DNA of 64,000 nucleotides from Gemmatimonadota bacterium (GCA_028287185.1 JAQBQD010000025.1:1-64000); one strand, 5' to 3'. Shown: positions 34,657 through 42,819, numbered from the stretch's first letter. The notes: a model not told the origin generated them from the sequence alone. Translations and numbers: made by a program.

Positions 34657-35864
34657 GGCGCGCGCCTCCCGGAGACCAGCGACGGCGCGTAGCGGGCCAG
34701 CAGCCGCACGGGCCGCACGATGCGGTACAGCGGGTGCAGCGCGTCGGGAAGCTTCACCGCGTTCCAGTCCTCGGGCGTGGGCAGCGTCAGCCAGCGCCAC
34801 GCGTACAGCGCCCGCTGCGCCGCACCCTCGCGCAGCCGCAGGTTGAACGCCAGGTTCGCGGCCGTCTCCTCCGGCCCGTCGCCGCTCCGGAACAGCACCG
34901 CCTGCACCTCCGCCGCCATCCCCGCGAGGGCCGGGTCCGCCGAGATCGCCTCGTCCACCTCGGCCGAGACCGGAAGGCCCAGCAGGTCCCGCGCGAGCGC
35001 CATGCCCAGGCAGAGCACCCGGAGCCCGCGCAGCGCCCGCGCCCGCGCGAGCGCCGAGCGGACTGCGTCCGGGTGGGCACGCGCCACCTCGGCGAAGGCG
35101 GCGATCCACTCCAGGCGCGCCCAGCGGTGCTTGGCGCCGTGCAGCGCCAGCGCCAGCAGCAGGTCGTCCGGCGCCGGTGCGGGCACCTCCGCGCCCCCCA
35201 CGCGCACGGGCCGCGCGCGGGCCAGCAGCTCCGCCGTGCCGAGCCGCACGCCGAAGCGAAGCGACGACACGTGCGCGTGCACCTCCACCAGCACGTCCCC
35301 GCGCGCGCTCCACAGCGGGTAGTCGCCGTCCACGCGGCGGAAGGCGCGCTCCTGCCGCGGCGTCCATTCGTGCTCCGCCGCGAAGCCATGCGCCGCAAGC
35401 ACCTCCATCGCCCGGGGCACGTCCGCCGGAGCCACCAGGACGTCGAGGTCCGAGAGCGTGCGCATCGCCAGGTCGCCGTACGCCACGGCCGCCAGCGCGG
35501 GGCCCTTGTATGCCGCCGCCCCGATCCCCGCCGCCGCCAGCATCCCCAGCACGCGGTGCAGCTCGCCCGCCAGCGCGAGGGACCGGCGCGCACCCTCCGC
35601 GAACCGCGCCCGCAGATCCGCCGCGGCCTCCGCCGGCAGCGCGCCCTCCGCCGCGGCGAAGTGCCGGTGCAGCAGGGGAATCATCCGGTGCCGCTCCGCC
35701 ATCGCCAGCAGCCGCGCCGGGTCCGGCCCCGCCGCCAGCGCCGCCCGCAGCCGCCGCGCGTGCGCTCCGTCCATCTCCCGCCGCGCGCAGCACAGCAGGA
35801 TCTCGCGCTCCGGCCGGGCAATCACGGCGACCTCGGCCGGCGCGTTCCGAAGCGCCTCACCCAC
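34653..35864 (-). CDS. Nucleotidyltransferase family protein (NTP_transf_5 type)
   Basis: 403 residues from a GTG at 35864, chosen because the upstream in-frame region is low complexity. The nucleotidyltransferase core is near residues 125-165: AAYKGPALAAVAYGDLAMRT, followed by LSDLDVLVAPADVPRAMEVL with the catalytic Asp-x-Asp. Helical regions flank it. This family (uncharacterised nucleotidyltransferases, PF14907-like) is a repeated companion of lasso and other RiPP gene sets together with HPr-kinase-like enzymes. A nucleotidyl modification of the peptide or a linked activity is possible but unproven. It overlaps the exporter gene by 4 bases, so the two are probably co-translated. Confidence 0.82.
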   Translation of the reverse strand: MGEALRNAPAEVAVIARPEREILLCCARREMDGAHARRLRAALAAGPDPARLLAMAERHRMIPLLHRHFAAAEGALPAEAAADLRARFAEGARRSLALAGELHRVLGMLAAAGIGAAAYKGPALAAVAYGDLAMRTLSDLDVLVAPADVPRAMEVLAAHGFAAEHEWTPRQERAFRRVDGDYPLWSARGDVLVEVHAHVSSLRFGVRLGTAELLARARPVRVGGAEVPAPAPDDLLLALALHGAKHRWARLEWIAAFAEVARAHPDAVRSALARARALRGLRVLCLGMALARDLLGLPVSAEVDEAISADPALAGMAAEVQAVLFRSGDGPEETAANLAFNLRLREGAAQRALYAWRWLTLPTPEDWNAVKLPDALHPLYRIVRPVRLLARYAPSLVSGRRAP

Positions 35865-36140
35865 GCGCGCATCCCTCGGCGCGTGCGAAGGTCGCCTCGG
35901 CGGGTTGCAGGCGCGGACGGCAGACGCGCAGGCAATCGCCGGATCGACCCGCTCCTCGGCTGGTTTTCCGCCGCCGGGATGCACTCGGGCTCGGGACGGA
36001 CGCGCCGTCCCCGCCGAATCCCATCGATCGACCCTCCTCGAGAGCCCCCGCCTCGCGCACGGAGATCTCCGGACGCACCCATCCCCGCAGCCTGCGAGGG
36101 CAGGCTGCGTTTCGTTGTCGCGGCGAGTTCATCCGCCCGG
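35865..36140. other. Spacer with GATCGA words inside the RiPP locus
   Basis: 276 bases between the PRMT-fold gene (upstream) and the nucleotidyltransferase gene. It contains the exact 12-mer TCGATCGACCCT (36024-36035), GGATCGACCC near 35941, and an inverted repeat CAGCCTGC/GCAGGCTG near 36090-36110 that could act as a weak terminator or attenuator on the minus strand. No gene recognised. It is the only long gap in the second half of the RiPP operon. Confidence 0.45.
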
Positions 36141-37286
36141 CTACACCCCATACCGGTCCGCCAGGTCCGCCACCCGCGACACCGCGTCCTCCCATCGCGC
36201 GAAGGCGTCGGGGAAGGTGTCGCGCAGCCGCTCCGCGACCCGGCCCACCGTCGCTTCGCCATCCAGGGCCCCCAGCACGAACGCGTCGATGCGCCCCGCC
36301 TCTCCCAGCGCGTGCCGCGCCAGGTGCGAGCGTCTGCGCAGCCGCTCGGGGGTGAGCACCGCGCCGCGGAAGGCGGAATGCGTCGACTCGTCCACCAGGG
36401 CGCCGCCGCGGGTGACGCGGAACGCCCAGCGCCAGACGTACTCGCCGGCCACCGCGTCGGCGCGGATGGAGAGGTGCACGGTGTCGCCGAGCCGCACGGG
36501 CACGCCGCGCGCGCAGGGAAAGAAGGCGGTTCCGTAGATGGTGGGCTCCGCCAGCGGCGAGGTGGAGAGCGTCACGCCCTCCGCCAGCTCGCTCTCGAAC
36601 CAGGCGCTGGCGCCGTGCAGGGTGCCCGCCCGCAGGACCGGCATCTCCAGCACGCCCGCGGCGCCCGTCGCGGTCACGGTGCGGTAATCCAGCTCCGCCC
36701 ATTGCATCGGCTCCGCGAGCAGGGCCTCGGGCATGGGGCGCGCCTTGCCCCACGAGTTGAGCGTGCGCCCAAGTGCCGCCGACAGGTCCAGGCCGTACGG
36801 CGCGTCGCTCCACGGGCTCGCGTACCCCGCGTGCGCGTCGGGGGCCTCCACGGCGGCCGCGTACAGCCGCTCGCGCCGGGGGATCATGGCGCCGCCGGGA
36901 CGCAGCAGCCGCTCGCGGGCGTCGATCAGCGTCGCCACGCTGCCGTGGAACAGGGGCAGGGCGCCACGCACGTCCGCCACCAGCACGTCCGCCCGCTCGG
37001 GCAGCTCCACCTCGGTGGAAAGGCCCTGGATGAAGGTGATGCGGCCGGCCATGCCGTTGGCCGCGGACAGCTCGCGGGCCACCTGGATCACGTCGTCCGG
37101 CTCCACGGCGTACACCCGGCGCGCGCCCAGGCGGCACGCCAGCATGGCCAGGATGCCGCTGCCCGTGCCCACGTCCAGCACCACGCAGCCAGGCCGCACC
37201 GACACCTCCAGCGCGCGCGCGTACGCGTCGGTGCGGGGCGCGTCCGCGATCATGCGGCCGTGCGCCTCCAGACCGTAGCCGCTCAC
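36141..37286 (-). CDS. PRMT-fold SAM methyltransferase with PqqD-like C-terminal domain
   Basis: 381 residues from GTG 37286, which overlaps the kinase gene by 4 bases. The start SGYGLEAHGRMIADAPRTDA and CVVLDVGTGSGILAMLACRL (motif I, residues 35-50) match the protein arginine methyltransferase fold, followed by a beta-barrel-like half. The double-glutamate loop of true arginine methyltransferases is missing: the expected place reads ADVRGALPLFHGSVATL. The last 70 residues (from about 312) include FVLGALDGEATVGRVAERLR and look like a PqqD/RRE-type winged helix, which binds leader peptides in RiPP systems. Predicted to methylate a side chain or terminus of the precursor. Similar fused proteins may exist as 'L11 methyltransferase-like' annotations. 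Confidence 0.72.
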   Translation of the reverse strand: MSGYGLEAHGRMIADAPRTDAYARALEVSVRPGCVVLDVGTGSGILAMLACRLGARRVYAVEPDDVIQVARELSAANGMAGRITFIQGLSTEVELPERADVLVADVRGALPLFHGSVATLIDARERLLRPGGAMIPRRERLYAAAVEAPDAHAGYASPWSDAPYGLDLSAALGRTLNSWGKARPMPEALLAEPMQWAELDYRTVTATGAAGVLEMPVLRAGTLHGASAWFESELAEGVTLSTSPLAEPTIYGTAFFPCARGVPVRLGDTVHLSIRADAVAGEYVWRWAFRVTRGGALVDESTHSAFRGAVLTPERLRRRSHLARHALGEAGRIDAFVLGALDGEATVGRVAERLRDTFPDAFARWEDAVSRVADLADRYGV

Positions 37287-38290
37287 GCGGGCCTCACCCG
37301 GGCGTCCTCCTCCCGCGGCTCGGGCAGCGCGCCGGCGTCCGCGAGCAGCACGTCGCACAGCTCGTCCAGCCGCGCCGGGTCGTCGCCACGCAGCAGCGCG
37401 CGGAGCGGCACGGTGGCGACCAGCCCGCCCAGCAGGCGCAGGTCGCGGCCGCGCGCGGCCAGGTCCGGAAGCGAAGCCATGTAGGTGTCGGCGACCAGGG
37501 AGACGAGCGCCGCGCGGGGCGGCACGGGCTCGATGCGGGGCCGGCTTGGCACGGGCAGCCCGGCGGCCAGCAGGTAGACGGCGCGAAGGGGCAGGGGCAG
37601 GGGCTGGAAGCGGCCGCGGGCGGCCAGGTCCAGGTAGCGCTTGTCCCACGTGGGGGTCAGCGGGGGCAGCGGGTCGGCCGCGCCGAACACGGCCTCGGCC
37701 GAGTCGGGCCACAGGCGCAGGTGCGGATACGCCGGCTGCACCCGCAGCCCCCCGGGCCCCGGAAGCAGCGCCGCCACGTCGTCGCCCAGCACGGGCACGC
37801 CCCGCCGCGCCAGCGCCGCCGCCGTGGTGCTCTTGCCCGCGCCCGACGCCCCCACCAGCAGCACCGCGCCGCCTCCCACCTGCACCGCGCTGGCGTGCAG
37901 GCAGGTGAGCCCCCGCGCCCGCAGCACGAAGCCCATCACCGGGCCCAGCAGGTAGGTGGCCACGTCCGCCAGCGTCAGGTCCTCGTCCCACCGGCACCAG
38001 ATGCGCCTGCCCGCGTCCTCCACGGCGAACTCGGTCCCGTCGCCGTACTGCAGGTGGAACGAGGCGGGGCGGGGCAGGCGGCGCACGGTCAGCGCCGGCA
38101 CCCCGTTGCTGGCGAAGTGCGGCGACACGTGCCAGGGCGGGCTTCCGCGCGCGGCCGAGGCGTCCAGGGCGGGGGGAACGTGGCCCAGCACCACGCGCAC
38201 GTCGCACGGCCCCCGCGGCGGGGCGGGGGCCAGGCCGGGAAGCGGCAGGGTGGTGTCGACGTGAAGGCCGTAGAGGACGTACCGGGGCAC
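37283..38290 (-). CDS. HPr-kinase-like serine kinase (RiPP tail kinase candidate)
   Basis: 335 residues from GTG 38290. The HprK-type P-loop lies in VLLVGASGAGKSTTAAALAR (G147-T155 core), preceded by LTCLHASAVQVGG (H132), and followed by GVPVLGDDVAALLPGPG with the catalytic Asp pair (D170, D171). The N-terminal half is not the HPr-kinase regulatory domain, and no ptsH is nearby. In the paeninodin lasso pathway a protein of this kind phosphorylates the C-terminal residue of the precursor. Precursor 1, which ends in Ser-Met-Thr, is encoded 20 bases upstream, making it the probable substrate; this is inference. Overlaps the PRMT-fold gene by 4 bases. Confidence 0.83.
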   Translation of the reverse strand: MPRYVLYGLHVDTTLPLPGLAPAPPRGPCDVRVVLGHVPPALDASAARGSPPWHVSPHFASNGVPALTVRRLPRPASFHLQYGDGTEFAVEDAGRRIWCRWDEDLTLADVATYLLGPVMGFVLRARGLTCLHASAVQVGGGAVLLVGASGAGKSTTAAALARRGVPVLGDDVAALLPGPGGLRVQPAYPHLRLWPDSAEAVFGAADPLPPLTPTWDKRYLDLAARGRFQPLPLPLRAVYLLAAGLPVPSRPRIEPVPPRAALVSLVADTYMASLPDLAARGRDLRLLGGLVATVPLRALLRGDDPARLDELCDVLLADAGALPEPREEDARVRPA

Positions 38291-38310
38291 GGGCGGATGC
38301 GCGGGGAAGG

Positions 38311-38457
38311 TCAGGTCATGCTGAAGCTGCCGTTGCCCTTGTCGTTCATGTTGTTGGACGTGTTGTTCAGCGTCAGCAGGCGCAGGTCGCCGTACACGGC
38401 CACCGCGGGGCGCTCGTACGGCTTGCGGGGCGTGGCGTCGATGTCGGGACTGTTCAT
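38311..38457 (-). CDS. Lasso-type RiPP precursor peptide 1
   Basis: 48 residues from ATG 38457, with a GGAAACGGA ribosome-binding stretch. The leader has the lasso-class motif Y-x-x-P-x-[LV]-x-x-x-G-x5-T: it reads YERPAVAVYGDLRLLT at residues 14-29, the spacing known from fusilassin-type leaders. If cleavage occurs two residues after that Thr-minus-1 position, as in other lasso precursors, the core is NNTSNNMNDKGNGSFSMT with Asp at position 9, which would allow a nine-residue ring closed from Asn1. An Asn at position 1 is unusual, and the Asn/Gly-rich core could also belong to a non-lasso relative. It lies between cyclase 1 and the kinase gene. Confidence 0.8.
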   Translation of the reverse strand: MNSPDIDATPRKPYERPAVAVYGDLRLLTLNNTSNNMNDKGNGSFSMT

Positions 38458-38537
38458 TCCGTTTCCGTCGATGAAGGGCTTCGGGCCTCCGGCCTTCGCC
38501 GTCCGCCCCGCCGTTCGGGGGCCCCTGTCACGGTTCC

Positions 38538-40373
38538 TCAGCCGTTCGCGGGCTTCGCGGCGCGCGCCCGGAGCCACGCGGACAGGATCAGGGGGCGCAT
38601 GTGCAGCGCGGGTGCGCTCCGGTCGTCCGGCCCCGTGCCGCCGGCGTAGCGGGGCAGCGCGGCCCGGTCCACCAGCGCCGCCACCTCGTCCGCCAGGGCC
38701 GCCGGCGGGGGGGCGCCGGCTCCCCGCAGCAGCGCCGGCAGCGGGTCGCGCGCCAGGGGCGTCTTGGGCCGCGCGAGCAGCGCCGGCGGCAGCAGCCCGC
38801 GCATCCCGATCCTCAGCAGCCCCTTGTCATTATACCACTGCGCCGGGGGCATGGACAGGGCCAGCGCGGCGACCCGCACGTCGAAGAAGGGGTGCCGGTA
38901 CTCCAGCGGCACGCCCGTGGAGCCCGCGTCGTACTGCTCCAGCCAGTGCGGCCAGTAGGTGGAAGCCAGGCTCCCGTGCGCCTCTGGGCGCGTGGGGTGC
39001 GATGCGGGGGCGGGGACGGCCAGCGCCTCCCACCGCGCCGCCAGGCCCAGCCGACGCCCGGCCTCGGCGCGGATCCACGGCGGCATCGGACTGCGCCACG
39101 GCCCCTCCGCCCGTCGCCGCGCCAGGGTGCGGAAGCCGGGGCGGGGCAGGCGCCGGTGCAGGCGGGTGTACGCTGCGGCCTCGCGCAGGGCCCGCCACGG
39201 GTGCCCCGCGAGCACCAGGCGCGCCAGCCACGACTCCGACTCGCGCAGCACGGGGTCGCCGCCGTCGCCGGTGAGCGCCACGCGGTGGCCGGCCGCCACG
39301 GCGCGGTTCAGGTCCGCGTCGATGGCCAGCAGCACGCCGGCCAGGGGCTGCGGCCGCGACACGCCCGGCTCGCCCATGCGCTCGAACGCGCGGTATCCGT
39401 CCGTCGGGTGGTGATGGATGGGGATGCCCAGCCACTCCGCGGCCAGGGTCGCGTAGCGCTTCTCCTCGTCTTCCCCGGCGCCTCCATCGACCAGCGTGTG
39501 CGCGTGCAGCCGCGTCGTCTCCCGTCCCTCCCCCTCCAGCCGTCGAACGGTGGCCGCAACCGAGGTAGAGTCGCGCCCGCCGCTCAGCAGGATGGCCGCC
39601 TCGTCGGTCCGCAGCCGGTCGCGCACCGCCGTGCCGAAGACCTCGTGGAAGTGCTCCACGTACTGCTCCACGCGCGGATACCGCAGCTCGCCTTCCGTCG
39701 GCAGGCTCCAGTAGCGGCGGATGCGCACCTCGCCGTCCTCCACCGTCATCACGTGCGCGGGCGGCAGCGCGTCCACCGACGCGTAGACCGTCCGCGCGGG
39801 GTCCGGGTTGTATCCGAAGAGCAGGAAGTCCGCGAGCGACCGCTCCGAGACCTCGTCCGAAACCGCCGGATGCAGCAGCAGCACGCCGAGCGTGTTGCCG
39901 AAGACGAGCGTGGAGCCCCGGCGCGCGTGGAAGAGCGAGCGCATGCCGAAGTGGTCGCGGGCGCACACCAGCCGCCGGCGCGGACCGTCCCAGATCGCGA
40001 ACGCGAAGTCGCCGATCAGCCGCTCCACGAGCGACTCGCCCCAGGCGGAGTACGCGTGGAGGATCAGCTCGGGGTCCGTCGAGCTTCCGTCCACGTGCCG
40101 TCCCGCCGCCGTCAGAGCCGAGACCAGCTCGCCGCGCCCGTCGATGCGGGCGTCGGCGGCGATCCACACCCCGCCGTCCAGCGTCGCCAGCCCCGTCTCC
40201 CGCGCCGCCTCGCGCGTGGTGCGCAGCAGCGCGATCCCCAGGGCGGCGGGGCCGAGGGCGCGCGCGTCCGTGCCGTCCGGCCCGCGGAAGCGCATGGACT
40301 CCGCCAGCAGCGAGATCTGGGCGCCCTCCGCGGGCGAGCCGTCCAGGTGGACTACCCCGACGATCCCGCTCAC
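38538..40373 (-). CDS. Asparagine-synthetase-like cyclase 1
   Basis: 611 residues from GTG 40373. It has the two-domain AsnB architecture: an N-terminal Ntn-hydrolase-like half beginning MSGIVGVVHLDG and ending near residue 200, and a C-terminal ATP-pyrophosphatase half with AAILLSGGRDSTSVAATVRR (PP-loop SGGxDS). The second residue is Ser, not the Cys nucleophile needed to hydrolyse glutamine, as in lasso cyclases such as McjC. It should therefore activate an Asp/Glu side chain as an acyl-adenylate and close an isopeptide bond. It precedes precursor 1 by 80 bases. Its N-terminal third is nearly identical in DNA to cyclase 2 over a short tract. Confidence 0.88.
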   Translation of the reverse strand: MSGIVGVVHLDGSPAEGAQISLLAESMRFRGPDGTDARALGPAALGIALLRTTREAARETGLATLDGGVWIAADARIDGRGELVSALTAAGRHVDGSSTDPELILHAYSAWGESLVERLIGDFAFAIWDGPRRRLVCARDHFGMRSLFHARRGSTLVFGNTLGVLLLHPAVSDEVSERSLADFLLFGYNPDPARTVYASVDALPPAHVMTVEDGEVRIRRYWSLPTEGELRYPRVEQYVEHFHEVFGTAVRDRLRTDEAAILLSGGRDSTSVAATVRRLEGEGRETTRLHAHTLVDGGAGEDEEKRYATLAAEWLGIPIHHHPTDGYRAFERMGEPGVSRPQPLAGVLLAIDADLNRAVAAGHRVALTGDGGDPVLRESESWLARLVLAGHPWRALREAAAYTRLHRRLPRPGFRTLARRRAEGPWRSPMPPWIRAEAGRRLGLAARWEALAVPAPASHPTRPEAHGSLASTYWPHWLEQYDAGSTGVPLEYRHPFFDVRVAALALSMPPAQWYNDKGLLRIGMRGLLPPALLARPKTPLARDPLPALLRGAGAPPPAALADEVAALVDRAALPRYAGGTGPDDRSAPALHMRPLILSAWLRARAAKPANG

Positions 40374-40446
40374 GCGGCTCCGCTGGTTCTCTGCAAGGGG
40401 GAGATGGGCGTGCGGCGGGAGGGTGGGGTGAGCCGCAGGAGGGCGG

Positions 40447-40605
40447 TCAGAAGCCGGTCTTGAATGCCATGTCGATCATGTCCATGCCGCCCACGGTGCC
40501 GCCGGAGGTCTGGGTGAGCAGGCGCATGTCGCCGTAGACGAGCAGACGAGGCGCGTCGTACGGCCGCTTCGCCCGGCTGGGGCTGGTGTCGGAGGTGGGC
40601 TTCAT
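40447..40605 (-). CDS. Lasso-type RiPP precursor peptide 2
   Basis: 52 residues, ATG 40605 to TGA 40447, 10 bases after cyclase 2. A GGAGAGACG ribosome-binding site precedes the start. The leader again has YDAPRLLVYGDMRLLT (residues 16-31), nearly the same as precursor 1 (shared VYGDxRLLT). After it come Q, T, S and then GGTVGGMDMIDMAFKTGF. If the core starts at that first Gly, Asp8 gives an eight-residue G1-D8 ring and a ten-residue tail, an orthodox lasso layout, with Thr at position -2. If it starts right after T-Q, Asp falls at 10, outside the usual 7-9. The first choice is favoured. Confidence 0.82.
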   Translation of the reverse strand: MKPTSDTSPSRAKRPYDAPRLLVYGDMRLLTQTSGGTVGGMDMIDMAFKTGF

Positions 40606-40615
40606 CGTCTCTCCA

Positions 40616-42445
40616 TCAGGAATGCCCGCCGCGCATCCACAGGGTCAGGCAGAGGGGCCGCAGGTCGGCCGTCAGGTCCCGCGAAGGGCTTTCGCCGGCT
40701 CCGCCCGCGTCGCGCGGAACCCGTGATGCATCTACCAGGCCTTCTACCTCCGACCCCACGGTTCGTTCGCCCAGCCACCCCTCGCCGCCGCGGGCCCGCA
40801 GCGCACGCAGCGGATCGCCCGCCAGCGGGGACTTGCGCCGCTCCACGATCTCCCGGGGAAGCCGGCCGCGCATGGCGAGCCTGACGACCCCCTTGTCGTT
40901 GTACCACTGCGCCGGCGGCACGGACAGCGCGAACGCCGCCACGCGCACGTCCAGCAGCGGGTGCCCGAGCTCCACCGGCACCCGGGTGAATCCCGGATCG
41001 TAGCGGTACAGGTACGCGGGCCAGAAGGGGTGCGACAGGTGCCGGTACGCCTCCGGCCGCAGGGGATGCGCGGTCCGCCCGGTCTCCCTCGAAGCCGACC
41101 GCCGCGCCGCCCGCTCCCGCACCCCCGCCGCCGCATCCTGCCGGAGCCAGCGCGGGATCTCGACCGTCTCGTCTGCCGGCGACCGGCCGCGGAGCAGGGT
41201 GCGCAGCCCGGGCCGCGGAAACCGTCGGTGGATGCGCGCGTACTCCGCCGCCTCGCGCGCCGCCGTCCAGACCCGTCCGCCCGCGACCAGCCGGGCGAGG
41301 CGGGAGGCGGACTCGCGGAGGGTCGCGTCTCCGCCTTCCCCCGTCAGGCCGACCCGAAAGCCCGCCGCGATGGACGAAAGGTGATCGGCCGTGAAGGCGA
41401 GCAGGGGATCGTCGCTGGGCTCGGGCGTCCGCAGCCCGGGCGTGCCCCATCGCTCAAACGGCGCGTATCCGTCGATGGACCGGTAGCGGATGGGGATTCC
41501 GAGCGCCTCGGCCGCGATCGCGGCGTATCGCCCCTCCCCGTCCGCGATCAGCGGCTCGCCGACGCCGGTGAACGCGTACACGGTCGGTCCCCCGGCCGGC
41601 GATCCGCCGGCGTCCACCGCCACGGCCGCGACGGCGGTGGAGTCCGTTCCCCCGCTCAGCAGGATGGCGGCCCGGTCCACGCGAAGCCGGTCGCGCACGG
41701 CGTCGCCCAGCACGGCGCGGAAGTGCTCGGCGTACTCCTCCGGCCGCGCGTACCGCAGCTCGCCGTCCACCGGCAGCGCCCAGTACCGGCGGATGCGGAT
41801 CGCCCCACCTTCCGCGACCAGCACGTGCGCGGGCGGCAGCGCACGGATCGAGACGAAAGGGGTGGACGACGGATCGGGATCGTAGCCGTGCGCAAGGAAG
41901 TCCGCGAGCGACGCTTCCGACGGCTGCGCGGAGACCCCCGGGTGCGGCAGGATGGCATCCACCGTGTTCCCGAAGACCAGCGCGGAGCCCGTACGCGCGT
42001 GGAAGAACGGCTTCACGCCGAAGTGGTCGCGCGCGCACACCAGCCGTTGCCGCGGGCCGTCCCACACGGCGAACGCGAAGTCGCCGATCAGCCGCTCCAC
42101 GAGCGACTCCCCCCAGGCGGAATACGCGTGGAGGATCAGCTCGGGGTCCGTCGAGCTTCCGTCCACGTGCCGTCCCGCCGCCGTCAGAGCCGAAACCAGC
42201 GCGCCGCGCCCGTCGATGCGCGCGTCGGCGGCGATCCACACCTCCCCGTCCAGCGTCGCCAGCCCGTCCTCCCGTTCGGACTCCCGCGTCGTCCGCAGCA
42301 GCGCGATCCCCAGCCCGGCGGGGCCGTACCCACGCGCCTGAACGCAGTCCGGCCCGCGAAAGCGCATGGCCTCCGCGAGCCGCGACACCTGCTCCGCATG
42401 CACCAGGCGCCCGTCCAGATGGACCACGCCCACGATCCCGCTCAC
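40616..42445 (-). CDS. Asparagine-synthetase-like cyclase 2
   Basis: 609 residues from GTG 42445. Same layout as cyclase 1: MSGIVGVVHLDG with Ser2 in place of the glutaminase Cys, and AAILLSGGTDSTAVAAVAVD as the ATP PP-loop near residue 250. The C-terminal half has HPLLDVRVAAFALSVPPAQW and YNDKGVVRLAMRGRLPREIV, conserved in AsnB-type proteins. It is followed by precursor 2 only 10 bases on, so each cyclase appears to serve its own peptide. The two cyclases are clear paralogues, with a 70-base stretch (42124-42193) that is base-for-base identical to 40052-40121 in cyclase 1. Ring closure is the predicted role. Confidence 0.88.
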   Translation of the reverse strand: MSGIVGVVHLDGRLVHAEQVSRLAEAMRFRGPDCVQARGYGPAGLGIALLRTTRESEREDGLATLDGEVWIAADARIDGRGALVSALTAAGRHVDGSSTDPELILHAYSAWGESLVERLIGDFAFAVWDGPRQRLVCARDHFGVKPFFHARTGSALVFGNTVDAILPHPGVSAQPSEASLADFLAHGYDPDPSSTPFVSIRALPPAHVLVAEGGAIRIRRYWALPVDGELRYARPEEYAEHFRAVLGDAVRDRLRVDRAAILLSGGTDSTAVAAVAVDAGGSPAGGPTVYAFTGVGEPLIADGEGRYAAIAAEALGIPIRYRSIDGYAPFERWGTPGLRTPEPSDDPLLAFTADHLSSIAAGFRVGLTGEGGDATLRESASRLARLVAGGRVWTAAREAAEYARIHRRFPRPGLRTLLRGRSPADETVEIPRWLRQDAAAGVRERAARRSASRETGRTAHPLRPEAYRHLSHPFWPAYLYRYDPGFTRVPVELGHPLLDVRVAAFALSVPPAQWYNDKGVVRLAMRGRLPREIVERRKSPLAGDPLRALRARGGEGWLGERTVGSEVEGLVDASRVPRDAGGAGESPSRDLTADLRPLCLTLWMRGGHS

Positions 42446-42514
42446 CGCAGCCTCGGAGTCGAGGGAGAAACCGGGGTCGCAGCCGGCGCGGATCGGACGA
42501 CCGGCCCGGCGAGG

Positions 42515-42814
42515 CTAGCCGGCATCTCCGCGGACGTCGACCAGCCCGCGCGCGGCCAGCTCCGCCAGCAGCTCCAGCAGGTCGCGCTCGGCGTCCGCCT
42601 CGGCCACGTCGTACTCGGCGACGACGGTGTCCCGGATCCGCCGGACGGGGGTGGGCTGCTGAATGAGCTCCCAGATGCGGGCCCCCACGGCGCCCAGCCC
42701 GTAGTACACCTCGTCGCGCAGGTTCAGGATCACCACCTCGTCGCCCACCTCGGCCGCCACCTGGTCGGCCGTGGCGACGATGACGTCGTCCAGCCCGATC
42801 TTCGAAGCCTCCAT
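42515..42814 (-). CDS. PqqD-family leader-recognition protein
   Basis: 99 residues from ATG 42814, 5 bases after the preceding gene. It matches the PqqD/RRE winged-helix pattern: VVILNLRDEVYYGLGAVGAR, IWELIQQPTPVRRIRDTVVA and LLELLAELAARGLVDVRGD at the end. In lasso systems the stand-alone B1 protein binds the YxxPxLxxxG leader and delivers it to the peptidase and cyclase. Both precursors of this locus carry such a leader, so one protein may serve both. No lasso B2 peptidase is encoded next to it, which is the usual arrangement. Confidence 0.88.
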   Translation of the reverse strand: MEASKIGLDDVIVATADQVAAEVGDEVVILNLRDEVYYGLGAVGARIWELIQQPTPVRRIRDTVVAEYDVAEADAERDLLELLAELAARGLVDVRGDAG

Positions 42815-42819
42815 TCCGC

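Noticed and set aside
38311-38577. Longer 88-residue version of precursor 1
   Set aside because: The extra N-terminal 40 residues are Arg/Gly-rich without similarity; the ATG at 38457 has its own ribosome-binding stretch and gives the same architecture as precursor 2.
38538-42445. AsnB-like proteins as true asparagine synthetases
   Set aside because: Both have Ser instead of the glutamine-hydrolysing Cys2 and each is next to a lasso-type precursor and a PqqD-like protein, so a cyclase role is far more likely.
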